Virus record (IMG/VR): IMGVR_UViG_3300043602_000084
Span: 1 to 42,882 of that record
Origin: a virus
Length of the DNA stretch: 42,882 nt
Direction: 5' to 3' (one strand)
A program made the position numbers and the translations under genes. Shown piece after piece: positions 1 through 6,527 of this stretch (the first letter of the stretch is position 1; the number at the start of each line of letters is the position of its first letter). The notes beneath the pieces are model-generated. The model was not told the origin of the DNA, did not search any database, and saw only the letters and a program-made list of their open reading frames with translations.

Positions 1-64
1 TCACCGGGGTGCTGCGGATCTTCGTGCCAAGCGTGGTGGCCTGGTTCAGCGCAAAGGGGCTGGT
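1..64. repeat. exact inverted copy of positions 20090-20153
   Basis: The first 64 bases are identical, in inverted orientation, to 20090-20153, which is the interior of the holin-like gene at 19876-20169. The match stops abruptly at base 65, after which the sequence resembles the right end of the window instead. A short exact inverted piece at a contig end is the usual signature of an assembly or amplification chimera; a genuine rearrangement is possible but less likely. Confidence 0.9.
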
Positions 65-211
65 ATAGCGGGGCCGGCTTTCGAATTCTTGCCTACCCCC
101 CGGTGATCAGCCTCGAAGCCTTCGCGTTCGAGCCCCAACCGTCTTGATCTGATGATGCGAAGCGCAAAGGCACTGCCCATTGTTGATATCCAACAATGAA
201 CCACCATCACG
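64..211. repeat. terminal repeat, about 85% identical to 42735-42882
   Basis: These 148 bases align without net gaps to the last 148 bases of the window with roughly 22 mismatches by eye. Both copies hold the 3' end of a minus-strand HNH endonuclease gene and the leader that follows it, which at the right end leads into the small terminase gene. The two copies are too different to be one terminal redundancy of a single molecule, so they are either paralogues or variants of the same junction in a mixed population. Confidence 0.8.
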
Positions 212-436
212 AAGCTCAACGATGTGGTCCGAATACATACGATGCTCGGGCTGTGCCTTGGTGCACCTATGCCCATGGTCTACTGCCTCGCACCTACCAC
301 CAGCACGGGCCACCACCATGCTGCGCCATGCCCTGAATTGGGGTGTCGTATACGCCTCGTCCTTGACCTTGGGCGGTAGCTTGGTGGTGCGAGTGTCGAG
401 GGTGTGCACCAGGGAGGGCAGAGAGCGAAGCACCAT
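107..436 (-). CDS. HNH endonuclease
   Basis: A 109-residue HNH endonuclease. The core is visible: a Cys near residue 49 and a second at 58 frame the first zinc knuckle, followed by MYSDHIVEL (the first His of the motif, about residue 71), then NNGQCLCASHH with Asn 86 and the terminal His pair. Such small HNH proteins next to terminase are typical of cos-packaging long-tailed phages, where they act with the terminase holoenzyme in genome cutting. The gene begins 5 bases after the 112-aa gene ends. A second HNH gene with a very similar 3' end runs off the right end of the window just upstream of small terminase, so this copy may occupy the same place if the genome is circular. Confidence 0.88.
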   Translation of the reverse strand: MVLRSLPSLVHTLDTRTTKLPPKVKDEAYTTPQFRAWRSMVVARAGGRCEAVDHGHRCTKAQPEHRMYSDHIVELRDGGSLLDINNGQCLCASHHQIKTVGARTRRLRG

Positions 437-441
437 GGCGA

Positions 442-780
442 TCAGGTCCGCAGTGCAACGGCAAATTCCCGCGACTCTGCCTGCGGCACTGGCGCTTGTT
501 TGCTGCCCGAACGAAATTTGATGAATGCGCTGGCATTGGCCACATCGGTCGGCACGATCACGGCTGCGCCTGGGACGACCGACACCCTAGTCTCCGAGCC
601 CGAAGCAGAAACAAGTTGGTTGTAGCTCTGGCCATCGGACGAGATCTCAAACGTCAAGCTAGCCTTCGACCAAGCGGCCGGCATGGTGATGCGCACGACC
701 GTGCCGGCGCTGCAATCGATGGCATCAGACAGCGTTTCGCCGGCCGCAATCGTGGGGCCATTGATGATTGTCAGTGGCAT
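442..780 (-). CDS. conserved phage protein, 112 aa, beta-rich
   Basis: I do not recognise a named family with certainty. The protein has no signal peptide or membrane segment. Its pattern (short beta strands, a central stretch MPAAWSKASLTFEISSDG, and a late FIKFRSGS) resembles small phage proteins of unknown function that often sit beside HNH/terminase genes; a beta-sandwich fold is likely. It lies between the structured non-coding stretch at 781-1029 and the HNH gene, on the same strand. A role in the virion is possible but not shown by sequence. Confidence 0.7.
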   Translation of the reverse strand: MPLTIINGPTIAAGETLSDAIDCSAGTVVRITMPAAWSKASLTFEISSDGQSYNQLVSASGSETRVSVVPGAAVIVPTDVANASAFIKFRSGSKQAPVPQAESREFAVALRT

Positions 781-1029
781 TGATCGTTCTCCTCGCGGTC
801 ACTGTTAGGCATGAGCGCCAGGCGCCTCGGTATTTGGCTCGAGGAGGACAGACTTACCAAGGCACCTGGCGTCTGCTTTCCGAACCCCAGGACCCATTGG
901 ACAGGAGGGTTCAGAAAAACGCGCTGCACAGCAAAGAAGTCCCCAATTTACAGGGATATCTTTGGCAAATCAGGCCGTTATGTCCAATGGGTGATCCGGT
1001 TTCTATAACAATCCCTGCCTAGGGCGCAA
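781..1029 (-). ncRNA. candidate structured RNA between nusG-like gene and the late genes
   Basis: This is the longest non-coding stretch in the leftward operon and contains two strong inverted repeats. Arms 892-903 and 981-992 are a perfect 12-bp match enclosing 77 bases, inside which smaller hairpins (UCCC/GGGA, GCUG/CAGC on the minus RNA) can form. Arms 817-830 and 857-870 form a 14-bp stem with a 26-base loop. In that stem the two imperfect pairs are G-U in the minus-strand RNA but would be C-A mismatches in the plus-strand RNA, which argues that the functional molecule is the leftward transcript. No credible reading frame covers it. It may be a cis-acting antitermination RNA working with the neighbouring NusG-like protein, but paired protein operators are the alternative. 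Confidence 0.55.
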
Positions 1030-1518
1030 CTACAAACGCGCTACAGGTAGTGGTTCCACATCTCGGCCGGGCAGCTCGACCGGAACTTTCTGGCCCATGA
1101 GGTTGAGCAGTACCCAAACCCGATCCTTGCCGCTCATGCCCTCGCACAGCGCAGTCTGACCTTCGAAACTGCCGCGGGTGATGCGCACATGCTGGCCCTT
1201 GCGCAGCCGGTTGGTGGGCGACGGCAATTTGACGAAACCACCGACCTCACGTTTGCGGATCTCGGTCATGGTTTTCTCCGGTAGGCGTGCCGGCTGATCG
1301 GCCGACATCAGCAGGCGCACGACGTGGGGCGTCCACATGATCGGATAGAACTGCTCGATCACGCGCACGAAAATGTAACCGGGAAACAACGGCCAAACAC
1401 GACCGTGAACCTTGATCCTGGGCATGTAAGTTTCGAACCGCTCGCGCATGAGCAGCACGCGAACGGTGTGTTCGCACTGGCTTTCGACCTGCACGACCGA
1501 CCAATAGCTCATGTTCAT
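1030..1518 (-). CDS. NusG/RfaH-like transcription elongation factor
   Basis: A 162-residue NusG paralogue. Residues 4-90 match the NGN domain that binds the clamp helices of RNA polymerase: YWSVVQVESQCEHTVRVLL at the start and PLFPGYIFVRV around residues 43-53, the latter close to the RfaH version of the motif. Residues 106-150 form a KOW domain beginning RKGQHVRITRGSFEGQ. In bacteria, specialised paralogues of this family load onto polymerase at particular operons and suppress termination. The gene sits directly before a structured non-coding stretch and upstream of the HNH/terminase/late genes, which suggests late antitermination. Start is Met at 1518; Met at 1512 is an alternative. Function in this phage is inferred from family and context. 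Confidence 0.85.
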   Translation of the reverse strand: MNMSYWSVVQVESQCEHTVRVLLMRERFETYMPRIKVHGRVWPLFPGYIFVRVIEQFYPIMWTPHVVRLLMSADQPARLPEKTMTEIRKREVGGFVKLPSPTNRLRKGQHVRITRGSFEGQTALCEGMSGKDRVWVLLNLMGQKVPVELPGRDVEPLPVARL

Positions 1519-1545
1519 TTATCCGGTGGCCGAGTTAAGTCCTGA

Positions 1546-1555
1546 TGGCGCGCCA
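1546..1555. promoter_or_regulatory. 10-bp palindrome upstream of nusG-like gene
   Basis: TGGCGCGCCA is a perfect palindrome in the 72-base gap between the zinc-binding gene and the nusG-like gene, flanked by CCTGA at 1541-1545 and TCAGG at 1567-1571. It could be an operator or the top of a weak hairpin; no T-run follows on either strand, so it is not an obvious terminator. Confidence 0.3.
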
Positions 1556-1590
1556 ACCCTGCCCTGTCAGGTCAATAGCAAGCATCGGCA

Positions 1591-2184
1591 TTAGGCCTGC
1601 CCTTTCATTTCCGGTTGTCCCTCAAAACGGCGAATCTGCTCGCGAAACAGCGTGACGATGTCCTTGCGATCAGCACCGTTCGAGATGTAGTTCGCTCGGC
1701 CTTCCTTGTCGCCGAACGGAAACACCAGCAGCACAAAGCCGACATTACGGTCGTTGCCGCGCTTGTCGCCGTTGAACAACTGATCGATGGCTTGTGCGAG
1801 CTGGTTCATTTTCTCTCTGTGCTCGGCTTCGATCGGTGCGTCGCCTAATCGCTCAGTGTAGCGGGCTTCTATCTCCCGATAGGCGCGACACGCCGCGCAT
1901 TGTTCGTCTTCGTATTTCTTGATCTTGGCGCGCAGCCGCTCGACATCGGCGGCAAGCACACACTCGCTATAGGCGTACCGTTGTGGGCACGGCTTCGGGG
2001 CCTCACTCGGATGGCATGTGCAGGCGCGCTCTTTGCTGTGTTTAATAACGTAATCGCCACAATTCACGCAGCGAGCATTGCCGCCGCTCCAAAAATATCC
2101 ACCGTTTTTGTGTCTACGCAACCGACACCATATGACCGCTGGCCATGAGGCATAGCGTTTATAGCGCGGGGCAAAGAGGGTCAT
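1591..2184 (-). CDS. conserved phage protein with zinc-binding cysteines, 197 aa
   Basis: The start at 2184 overlaps the upstream stop as ATGA. Near the N-terminus CVNCGDY and the following CTCH give a likely zinc knuckle; a short coiled coil (VERLRAKIKKYEDEQ) and a further CAAC pair follow. The C-terminal part, with FVLLVFPFGDKEGRANYISNG and ending RRFEGQPE, resembles a conserved segment seen in many phage proteins of unknown function. No membrane segment is present. It is part of a tightly coupled minus-strand operon with two coiled-coil proteins and a DUF1376-type protein, so a role in DNA or host takeover is possible but unproven. Confidence 0.75.
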   Translation of the reverse strand: MTLFAPRYKRYASWPAVIWCRLRRHKNGGYFWSGGNARCVNCGDYVIKHSKERACTCHPSEAPKPCPQRYAYSECVLAADVERLRAKIKKYEDEQCAACRAYREIEARYTERLGDAPIEAEHREKMNQLAQAIDQLFNGDKRGNDRNVGFVLLVFPFGDKEGRANYISNGADRKDIVTLFREQIRRFEGQPEMKGQA

Positions 2185-2438
2185 GGCTTTTGCTCCAAGG
2201 CGGCGCGCATCTCTTCCATGACGTAGCAAGTGATGTCGCAACGAAACTCCATGTTGTCTTTGTCGGTGGATTTCCAGCGCAGCTTTTGCAGCAGTGCCCG
2301 CAGCCGCTCGTTGTCGGCGTCTAATTGTTGCGCCTCCAGATCGAATTTATCCCTGGCCTCACGCAGCCGCTCGACCTCGGCGCGCAGTTCATCGCGTTCA
2401 GCAATCATGGCTTCATATTCTGGGCTTCCGGGGGTCAT
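2181..2438 (-). CDS. small coiled-coil protein, 85 aa
   Basis: No recognised family. Residues 10-52 are a clear coiled coil with Leu/Val heptads and alternating Glu/Arg (ERDELRAEVERLREARDKF and ADNERLRALLQKLR). The last residues MRAALEQKP closely match the end of the next upstream protein (TRAALERKS), which suggests that the two genes are related. It is coupled to both neighbours by 4-base ATGA overlaps. Confidence 0.65.
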   Translation of the reverse strand: MTPGSPEYEAMIAERDELRAEVERLREARDKFDLEAQQLDADNERLRALLQKLRWKSTDKDNMEFRCDITCYVMEEMRAALEQKP

Positions 2439-2665
2439 GACTTGCGCTCCAGGGCGGCGCGCGTCTCTACTGCCAAATCGCTATCATCCTCGCACCACGC
2501 GGCGACCTGATGCCTGCGTAGGAGCGCGCGCAGCCGCTCGAGCTCGGCGCGCAGGCTTTCGAATTTGGCGATGGTCTCGCCCAAAGACGGAAACATTTGC
2601 TCGGTGGCAGCGTCAAGTTCCTTCAGCCGTTCCTCGATATCGGGCTGTTCCACGTGAAACCTCAT
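2435..2665 (-). CDS. small coiled-coil protein, 76 aa
   Basis: No recognised family. Residues 10-52 predict a coiled coil (IEERLKELDAATEQ, then LRAELERLRALLRR), and the tail TRAALERKS mirrors that of the next gene downstream. The start codon overlaps the stop of the DUF1376-type gene as ATGA, and its own stop overlaps the next start in the same way. Likely a duplicated pair; function unknown. Confidence 0.62.
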   Translation of the reverse strand: MRFHVEQPDIEERLKELDAATEQMFPSLGETIAKFESLRAELERLRALLRRHQVAAWCEDDSDLAVETRAALERKS

Positions 2666-3255
2666 TCCTCGCTGGCGGATCGTTTGGCTGCGACGAGGTG
2701 GTAGAGCTCGGCTGAAATCTTGCCTGCTTTCTTGTCGGCTACCCCTTGCTCTGGTTCGTCATCCTCGCGCGCGCGGCTACAGTAAGACTCTATCTTACTT
2801 ATCTGGTCTGGGAGGTATCCACCCTTGTTCTTAAGAAACAACAACTTACGAGGATCGGTTTCCTGTTCTCCTGTTAAAGCAGCGACCCCTTCCTTCCTCT
2901 TTGCGGCCTTTTGTTTTGCCTTTTCGGTTTTCCATCGCTGTTCCACTCGATGAGCTTGGCGTGCGCTCAATTCGAACGAACGCAAAAATTCCTTCTGCAG
3001 ACGTTTCTGGAAAATCCAGTTCCCATCGGTTTGGCAGAATTCCTTGATAATTGGCCGCAAGACTTGAACCACTTCTTCAGCCGTCATGAGCATGTGTCTG
3101 GCCAACCACGCATCATCGTTCGGCACCCTGCAACCCGGCGTGCGCCACATCTTGATGATCAGGTCCATGTAGGCGCCGCGCACATCCCGGCTCAGATGAT
3201 GGGTGTCGGCCACCCAGGCATCCGTCCACAGCATGAGGCCGGGGAATTGGGCCAT
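2662..3255 (-). CDS. DUF1376-type (YdaU-like) phage protein
   Basis: A 197-residue protein whose first 95 residues match the DUF1376 pattern: a short hydrophobic start, WVADTHHLSRDVRGAYMDLI (HLS..GAY.dLi), VPNDDAWLARHMLM (pNDD..LAR) and FCQTDGNWIFQKRLQKE. Such domains occur in phage and prophage proteins encoded near replication genes and are thought to assist replication initiation. The rest is a basic linker rich in Lys/Arg and an acidic C-terminus. This is the only gene in the window with a plausible direct link to replication initiation, since no helicase, primase or polymerase is present. Confidence 0.75.
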   Translation of the reverse strand: MAQFPGLMLWTDAWVADTHHLSRDVRGAYMDLIIKMWRTPGCRVPNDDAWLARHMLMTAEEVVQVLRPIIKEFCQTDGNWIFQKRLQKEFLRSFELSARQAHRVEQRWKTEKAKQKAAKRKEGVAALTGEQETDPRKLLFLKNKGGYLPDQISKIESYCSRAREDDEPEQGVADKKAGKISAELYHLVAAKRSASEE

Positions 3256-3258
3256 AGG

Positions 3259-3483
3259 TCACTGCTTCGCCTCTGGTGCTAGCGAGATTGTCTTCAAGCG
3301 TTTCATCAGTGGACAATCAGTGACATGGGTTGCGCCACAGCCAGGCTTGAACGGACAGTGCCAACGGAAATTTTCTAAGCCGACTGCGTTCATCTCGTCG
3401 ACCAATTCGTCGGAGCAGTCGAAGCCGATGAGGTCGAGATCAAAACCGTCGAGATCATCGCGGCAGTACCATCGCATATCCAT
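3259..3483 (-). CDS. hypothetical protein, 74 aa
   Basis: No recognised family. The protein is acidic in its first half (CRDDLDGFDLDLIGFDCSDE) and carries four to five Cys (CPFKPGCGATHVTDCP) in the second half, which could bind a metal. Its start at 3483 overlaps the stop of the PD-(D/E)XK-like gene by one base (TGATG), showing translational coupling. Confidence 0.6.
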   Translation of the reverse strand: MDMRWYCRDDLDGFDLDLIGFDCSDELVDEMNAVGLENFRWHCPFKPGCGATHVTDCPLMKRLKTISLAPEAKQ

Positions 3484-4082
3484 CAGCGCTGCTCCTGCCC
3501 ACGTCCATTGGTAAACAAGGGCAAGCCCGTCAAATCTTCGGTGCCGACACTCTCTTGCTCACCGTCCCATTCGATCAGCATTGCGTTGGATATCGCCGGA
3601 AATAACACCTCGGCCGGAACCGCAGTTGAAACGGTTGTCCAATGTCGACCATGGAATTCATTCTGCGCTCGACATTTCGGAAATTTGCGATCCCATTCGC
3701 GCCCGTTGAGCCGCCACGCACGCTGCAGGGATAGCGTTGGCAGCAACCAGCATCTGCGAGGCGGCACGATCGCATAGGCAATGAATTCACAAGCAAGCGG
3801 CTTTTGCACCCAGCCGGGTTCTTTACGTTCTTCATCGGACCAACGCTCAAGCAGAATGTCACCGTAGTCCTTCTCGCGCACCTTCTCGTCGATCAGAACC
3901 GTGCGGCCGCATTGCAGTGTCAACACGCGATCAATTCCGCCACGTTGCGCCCAGCCATCCTTGCGCACGCTTACCGCTGCCAGCAGAGTCGGAAATGCCT
4001 TGCGATAAACCTCGAGCCACCATGGCGCATCCTCATAACTGTGCGAGCGCCAAAGACTGTGGTTGAAGTTGTGCACAGGCAT
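3483..4082 (-). CDS. PD-(D/E)XK-like nuclease-fold phage protein
   Basis: A 199-residue protein with a restriction-endonuclease-like signature: Asp51 in GGIDRVLTLQCG, a hairpin, then Asp65-Glu66-Lys67 in VLIDEKVREKDYGDILLE. That spacing (D, about 13 residues, then DEK) fits the PD-(D/E)XK catalytic core. The region WSDEERKEPGWVQKPLACEFIAYA follows and looks conserved. It lies 3 bases downstream of a methyltransferase gene, so one could imagine a cut-and-protect pair, but the fold assignment rests on motif reading only. Alternatives are an inactive nuclease-like scaffold or a Holliday-junction-type enzyme. Confidence 0.55.
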   Translation of the reverse strand: MPVHNFNHSLWRSHSYEDAPWWLEVYRKAFPTLLAAVSVRKDGWAQRGGIDRVLTLQCGRTVLIDEKVREKDYGDILLERWSDEERKEPGWVQKPLACEFIAYAIVPPRRCWLLPTLSLQRAWRLNGREWDRKFPKCRAQNEFHGRHWTTVSTAVPAEVLFPAISNAMLIEWDGEQESVGTEDLTGLPLFTNGRGQEQR

Positions 4083-4085
4083 GAC

Positions 4086-5099
4086 TTACGCCGCTACAGC
4101 TTGATTACCCCACACCGTCCACAGCACCCGCGCTGCAGGCGCGCGACTGAAAAGCTCGATCTTGCGGATCTCTGGATACATGCGATCAATGATGTCGTAG
4201 AAGACGTCAGGCTTGGCACTGTGCTCAAGCCGCGGTTGTTCTTGAACTGAATCAGGTCTCGCTTCCGGCGGTGGTGGTGGCAACTCGCCGCGCTTGGCAA
4301 TCAGCAAGGCTTCATGACGCTCGCGCGCGTGGTAGCCCATGCCGATTTTATCTTTCACCCAAACCATGTCGGTTCGGTATTGGAATCCCCACGCATCGAG
4401 AACCTTCATACATTCGTAAAGCTTTGGACTCGTCGCCCACATGAACAGCACCGAATTTTCATGCGCGATCTCTGCCACCGGCAGCGCACAGATTTCTTCG
4501 ATCGTCATTGTCGGATAGTGGTTCTCGATAGAACGATTAGACCCACCCATCGGCGGATATTCGTACTGCCAAGGTGGATCGGCATAGAGCACCGCAAACT
4601 TGCCGAGCCTCTGCGCCTCAAGATCAACCGCCACCGTCTTTTCTATTGCCGCATAGCGCGCGATCGCCGACTTGAGTTGGTTGGAGGACCATTCTTCTCG
4701 CACGGCGCGATCAAGCCAGCGGCGCTGTTGTGCAGGCGCCATTGGTGCAACAATTTTGTGGTGATGCCAGCCAAGATTCTCGGAGCGCTCCGAGATTTCA
4801 ACATGTCGAGCGACATAAGCGAAATCTTCCACAGTGCGATAATTCATTTCTTGCAGAGGGCCACCTTCCTCAAACAGCGCTTTGCGTTCGCCATAGGCAT
4901 GCTGACCGTAATTCCACCAATCGCCGAGCCACCACTGCACCGCGACTTCGATCTTGCCGAGCGATTGTCCGCACGCGATCCAATCCTCGAGGGACAGTTT
5001 CTTCGGCAACTCCCAACCCGTCCGGGTTAACTTCCCCGGCAATTGAAGGTCGAATTTCAGTTGCTCGCCGCCATTCTTTCTAATGATCGCTTTGCTCAC
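4086..5099 (-). CDS. MT-A70 family adenine methyltransferase with N-terminal extension
   Basis: Makes N6-methyladenine from S-adenosylmethionine, by family. The MT-A70 domain occupies the C-terminal half: DPPW around residues 174-177, FMWATSPKLYECMKVLDAWGF, VWVKDKIGMGYHARERHEALLIAKRG and HSAKPDVFYDIIDRMYP, ending LWTVWGNQ. The first 165 residues form an extra domain rich in Trp and His with no recognised family, possibly for DNA or partner binding. I choose GTG at 5099: it overlaps the upstream stop as GTGA and has a GGGGAGG ribosome site 6 bases ahead, whereas the ATGs at 5105 and 5114 lie on or beside that site. A second MT-A70 gene lies directly upstream. Confidence 0.88.
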   Translation of the reverse strand: MSKAIIRKNGGEQLKFDLQLPGKLTRTGWELPKKLSLEDWIACGQSLGKIEVAVQWWLGDWWNYGQHAYGERKALFEEGGPLQEMNYRTVEDFAYVARHVEISERSENLGWHHHKIVAPMAPAQQRRWLDRAVREEWSSNQLKSAIARYAAIEKTVAVDLEAQRLGKFAVLYADPPWQYEYPPMGGSNRSIENHYPTMTIEEICALPVAEIAHENSVLFMWATSPKLYECMKVLDAWGFQYRTDMVWVKDKIGMGYHARERHEALLIAKRGELPPPPPEARPDSVQEQPRLEHSAKPDVFYDIIDRMYPEIRKIELFSRAPAARVLWTVWGNQAVAA

Positions 5100-5800
5100 T
5101 CCCATCCTCCCCATCCCTTGCCGCCGCTGGCCTTGCGCTCGCGGATCACGCGGTAGGCTTCCTCGATGCTGCGCGAGAAGTCGTCGGTCGCGTCGTAGTT
5201 GTCGGGCTGCGCAAACTTGTCGACTTCATTGCCCCACACGTCCCAGCCAGGACGCCGTTGCCGCGCAAACAATTCGAGGTAAGGGCCGGCGACTAGCCGC
5301 TCGATCCGCTCGTGCGTGCAATCGGGCTTGCGGCTGTGCTCGCGCCGCGGTTCGATGATGGCTTGGCGTACATCGGCGTTGAGACGCTTAGGTCTGCCGC
5401 GCGTTGCCAGCAAGCACGGCTCGGTGTTGGCGCGGGTCCAGTAGCCCATTCCTACCTGCGCCGGTAACGTCTGCTCAAAAAGCTCTAGTTGACCGGCGTG
5501 AGCTTTTGTCCAAACGAAAGCGGCGGTCTTGAACTTGAAGCCCCAAGCATCAATTACTGCGAACGCATCCGGCAATTGCGGCCAACACGCCCATAAGAAC
5601 AGCACACAATCCGAGGCGGCTAAGTCATCCACCGCCAGCGCACAGATTTTCCGCGTAGTCATTACGTTGTAATAGCGCTCGACCGCGCGGGTTTTGTCGC
5701 CATTTTTTAGCTCTTTGAATTGCGACCACGCCTCAAAACGCCACGGCGGATCGGCGAGGATCGCCCCGTAATGCCCGCGCTTGAGTCCGTCGAAACTCAC
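5096..5800 (-). CDS. MT-A70 family adenine methyltransferase (minimal form)
   Basis: A 234-residue MT-A70 enzyme without the N-terminal extension of its neighbour. DPPW is at residues 17-20, followed by a conserved HYxxM-like segment (ERYYNVMTTRKICAL), VLFLWACWPQLPDAFAVIDAWGF, GMGYWTRANTEPCLLATRG and HSRKPDCTHERIERLV. An acidic C-terminal tail of about 45 residues follows WDVWGNE. GTG at 5800 overlaps the gcrA-like stop as GTGA and has GAGG about 8 bases ahead; upstream ATGs at 5842 and 5827 would force a 31-46 base overlap. Expected product is N6-methyladenine in DNA; target sequence unknown. Confidence 0.88.
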   Translation of the reverse strand: MSFDGLKRGHYGAILADPPWRFEAWSQFKELKNGDKTRAVERYYNVMTTRKICALAVDDLAASDCVLFLWACWPQLPDAFAVIDAWGFKFKTAAFVWTKAHAGQLELFEQTLPAQVGMGYWTRANTEPCLLATRGRPKRLNADVRQAIIEPRREHSRKPDCTHERIERLVAGPYLELFARQRRPGWDVWGNEVDKFAQPDNYDATDDFSRSIEEAYRVIRERKASGGKGWGGWE

Positions 5801-6306
5801 TGCTTCCCTCGCGGGTGCGCCATCCATGTGTGATGCGAGCAATAGACCTCGCCCTCGCGCGTATCCGCAGCGCAGAACAGGTGCGCCACGCCCATCAGTT
5901 CACCGACGAGCGGCCAGCGGCAATGATGCGGCTCGAGCTGCGCCAGCCGCAGCCTGCGCATGGTGGCCGGCTCCGTTGGTGGGGTTGGCGCCGGCGCTGC
6001 TGGCCGCAGCCGTGATGGTTGCGGTGGTGGCGGTGATGGTTTCGGTTGCGGTCGCCGTGGCTTGCCGTTCGCCCGCAGGCGAGGCTTGCGCTCCAGCGGC
6101 TGCCGATCTTTGCGCGCCGGCAATTCCAGCCGATGCGCCCGCCCGATCACCGCGCAGCGCGTCAGTTTGCTGCCGTTTGCCAGCTTGTCCGCGATCAGCG
6201 AGGCGCTGTAGCCCTGCGCCCACAGCTGCTTGAGCGCCTCGTCGCGCTCGGCCGTCCACGGGGTATTGAAGGAGTTATGCTGGTTTTCGGGATAGGTAAG
6301 CGACAT
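5797..6306 (-). CDS. GcrA-family cell cycle regulator homologue
   Basis: A 169-residue GcrA homologue. Residues 16-62 show the GcrA helix-turn-helix: PWTAERDEALKQLWAQGYSAS, then IADKL and TRCAVIGRAHRLEL. A long basic Pro/Arg linker (about 63-115) precedes the C-terminal domain with CRWPLVGE, FCAAD and EVYCSHHTWMA, the sigma-70-binding part in Caulobacter. Host GcrA binds promoters carrying adenine-methylated GANTC sites and activates with sigma-70. Here it heads an operon with two adenine methyltransferases. I choose ATG 6306; the longer frame to 6405 enters the palindrome-rich control region. No GANTC occurs in 6307-6682, so its target may be elsewhere or a different methylated motif. Confidence 0.88.
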   Translation of the reverse strand: MSLTYPENQHNSFNTPWTAERDEALKQLWAQGYSASLIADKLANGSKLTRCAVIGRAHRLELPARKDRQPLERKPRLRANGKPRRPQPKPSPPPPQPSRLRPAAPAPTPPTEPATMRRLRLAQLEPHHCRWPLVGELMGVAHLFCAADTREGEVYCSHHTWMAHPRGKQ

Positions 6307-6401
6307 GCGCAATATCTTTCCGCAGCGTCGCGACGACGATTGTCGAATAAATGCACTCTGCCGCTGCAAAACGTCTCGCGCAAGCCAGCCCGAAAGTTCC
6401 T

Positions 6402-6432
6402 CCACACTAGTGTGGCTAGCTATCCGCTAGCC
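6402..6432. promoter_or_regulatory. two adjoining inverted repeats, probable operator
   Basis: CCACACTAGTGTGG at 6402-6415 is a perfect 14-bp palindrome. It overlaps by two bases a second inverted repeat, GGCTAGC (6414-6420) and GCTAGCC (6426-6432), separated by TATCC. Such stacked symmetric sites near a divergent start are typical of repressor or activator binding sites. Confidence 0.5.
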
Positions 6433-6470
6433 ATCGCGGGTGCAGAAGTGCGCATTTCATGCGGACATCT

Positions 6471-6493
6471 TTGGGTCAACAATGATCACCCAA
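6471..6493. promoter_or_regulatory. interrupted palindrome TTGGGT-N11-ACCCAA
   Basis: Arms TTGGGT (6471-6476) and ACCCAA (6488-6493) are exact complements separated by 11 bases, a geometry suited to a dimeric HTH regulator. Just downstream TAGCGCTA (6501-6508) is another small palindrome. The binding protein is not known; candidates are the XRE regulators encoded at 12954-13631. Confidence 0.4.
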
Positions 6494-6527
6494 TCAGCGT
6501 TAGCGCTAGCCGTCGGCGAAAATGTTG

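Noticed and set aside
1-276. Small minus-strand frame 46-276
   Set aside because: It crosses the chimeric junction at base 64 and lies over the HNH 3' end in a different frame.
4314-5030. 238-codon plus-strand frame
   Set aside because: Antisense to the first MT-A70 gene, whose DPPW motif and flanking blocks are intact.
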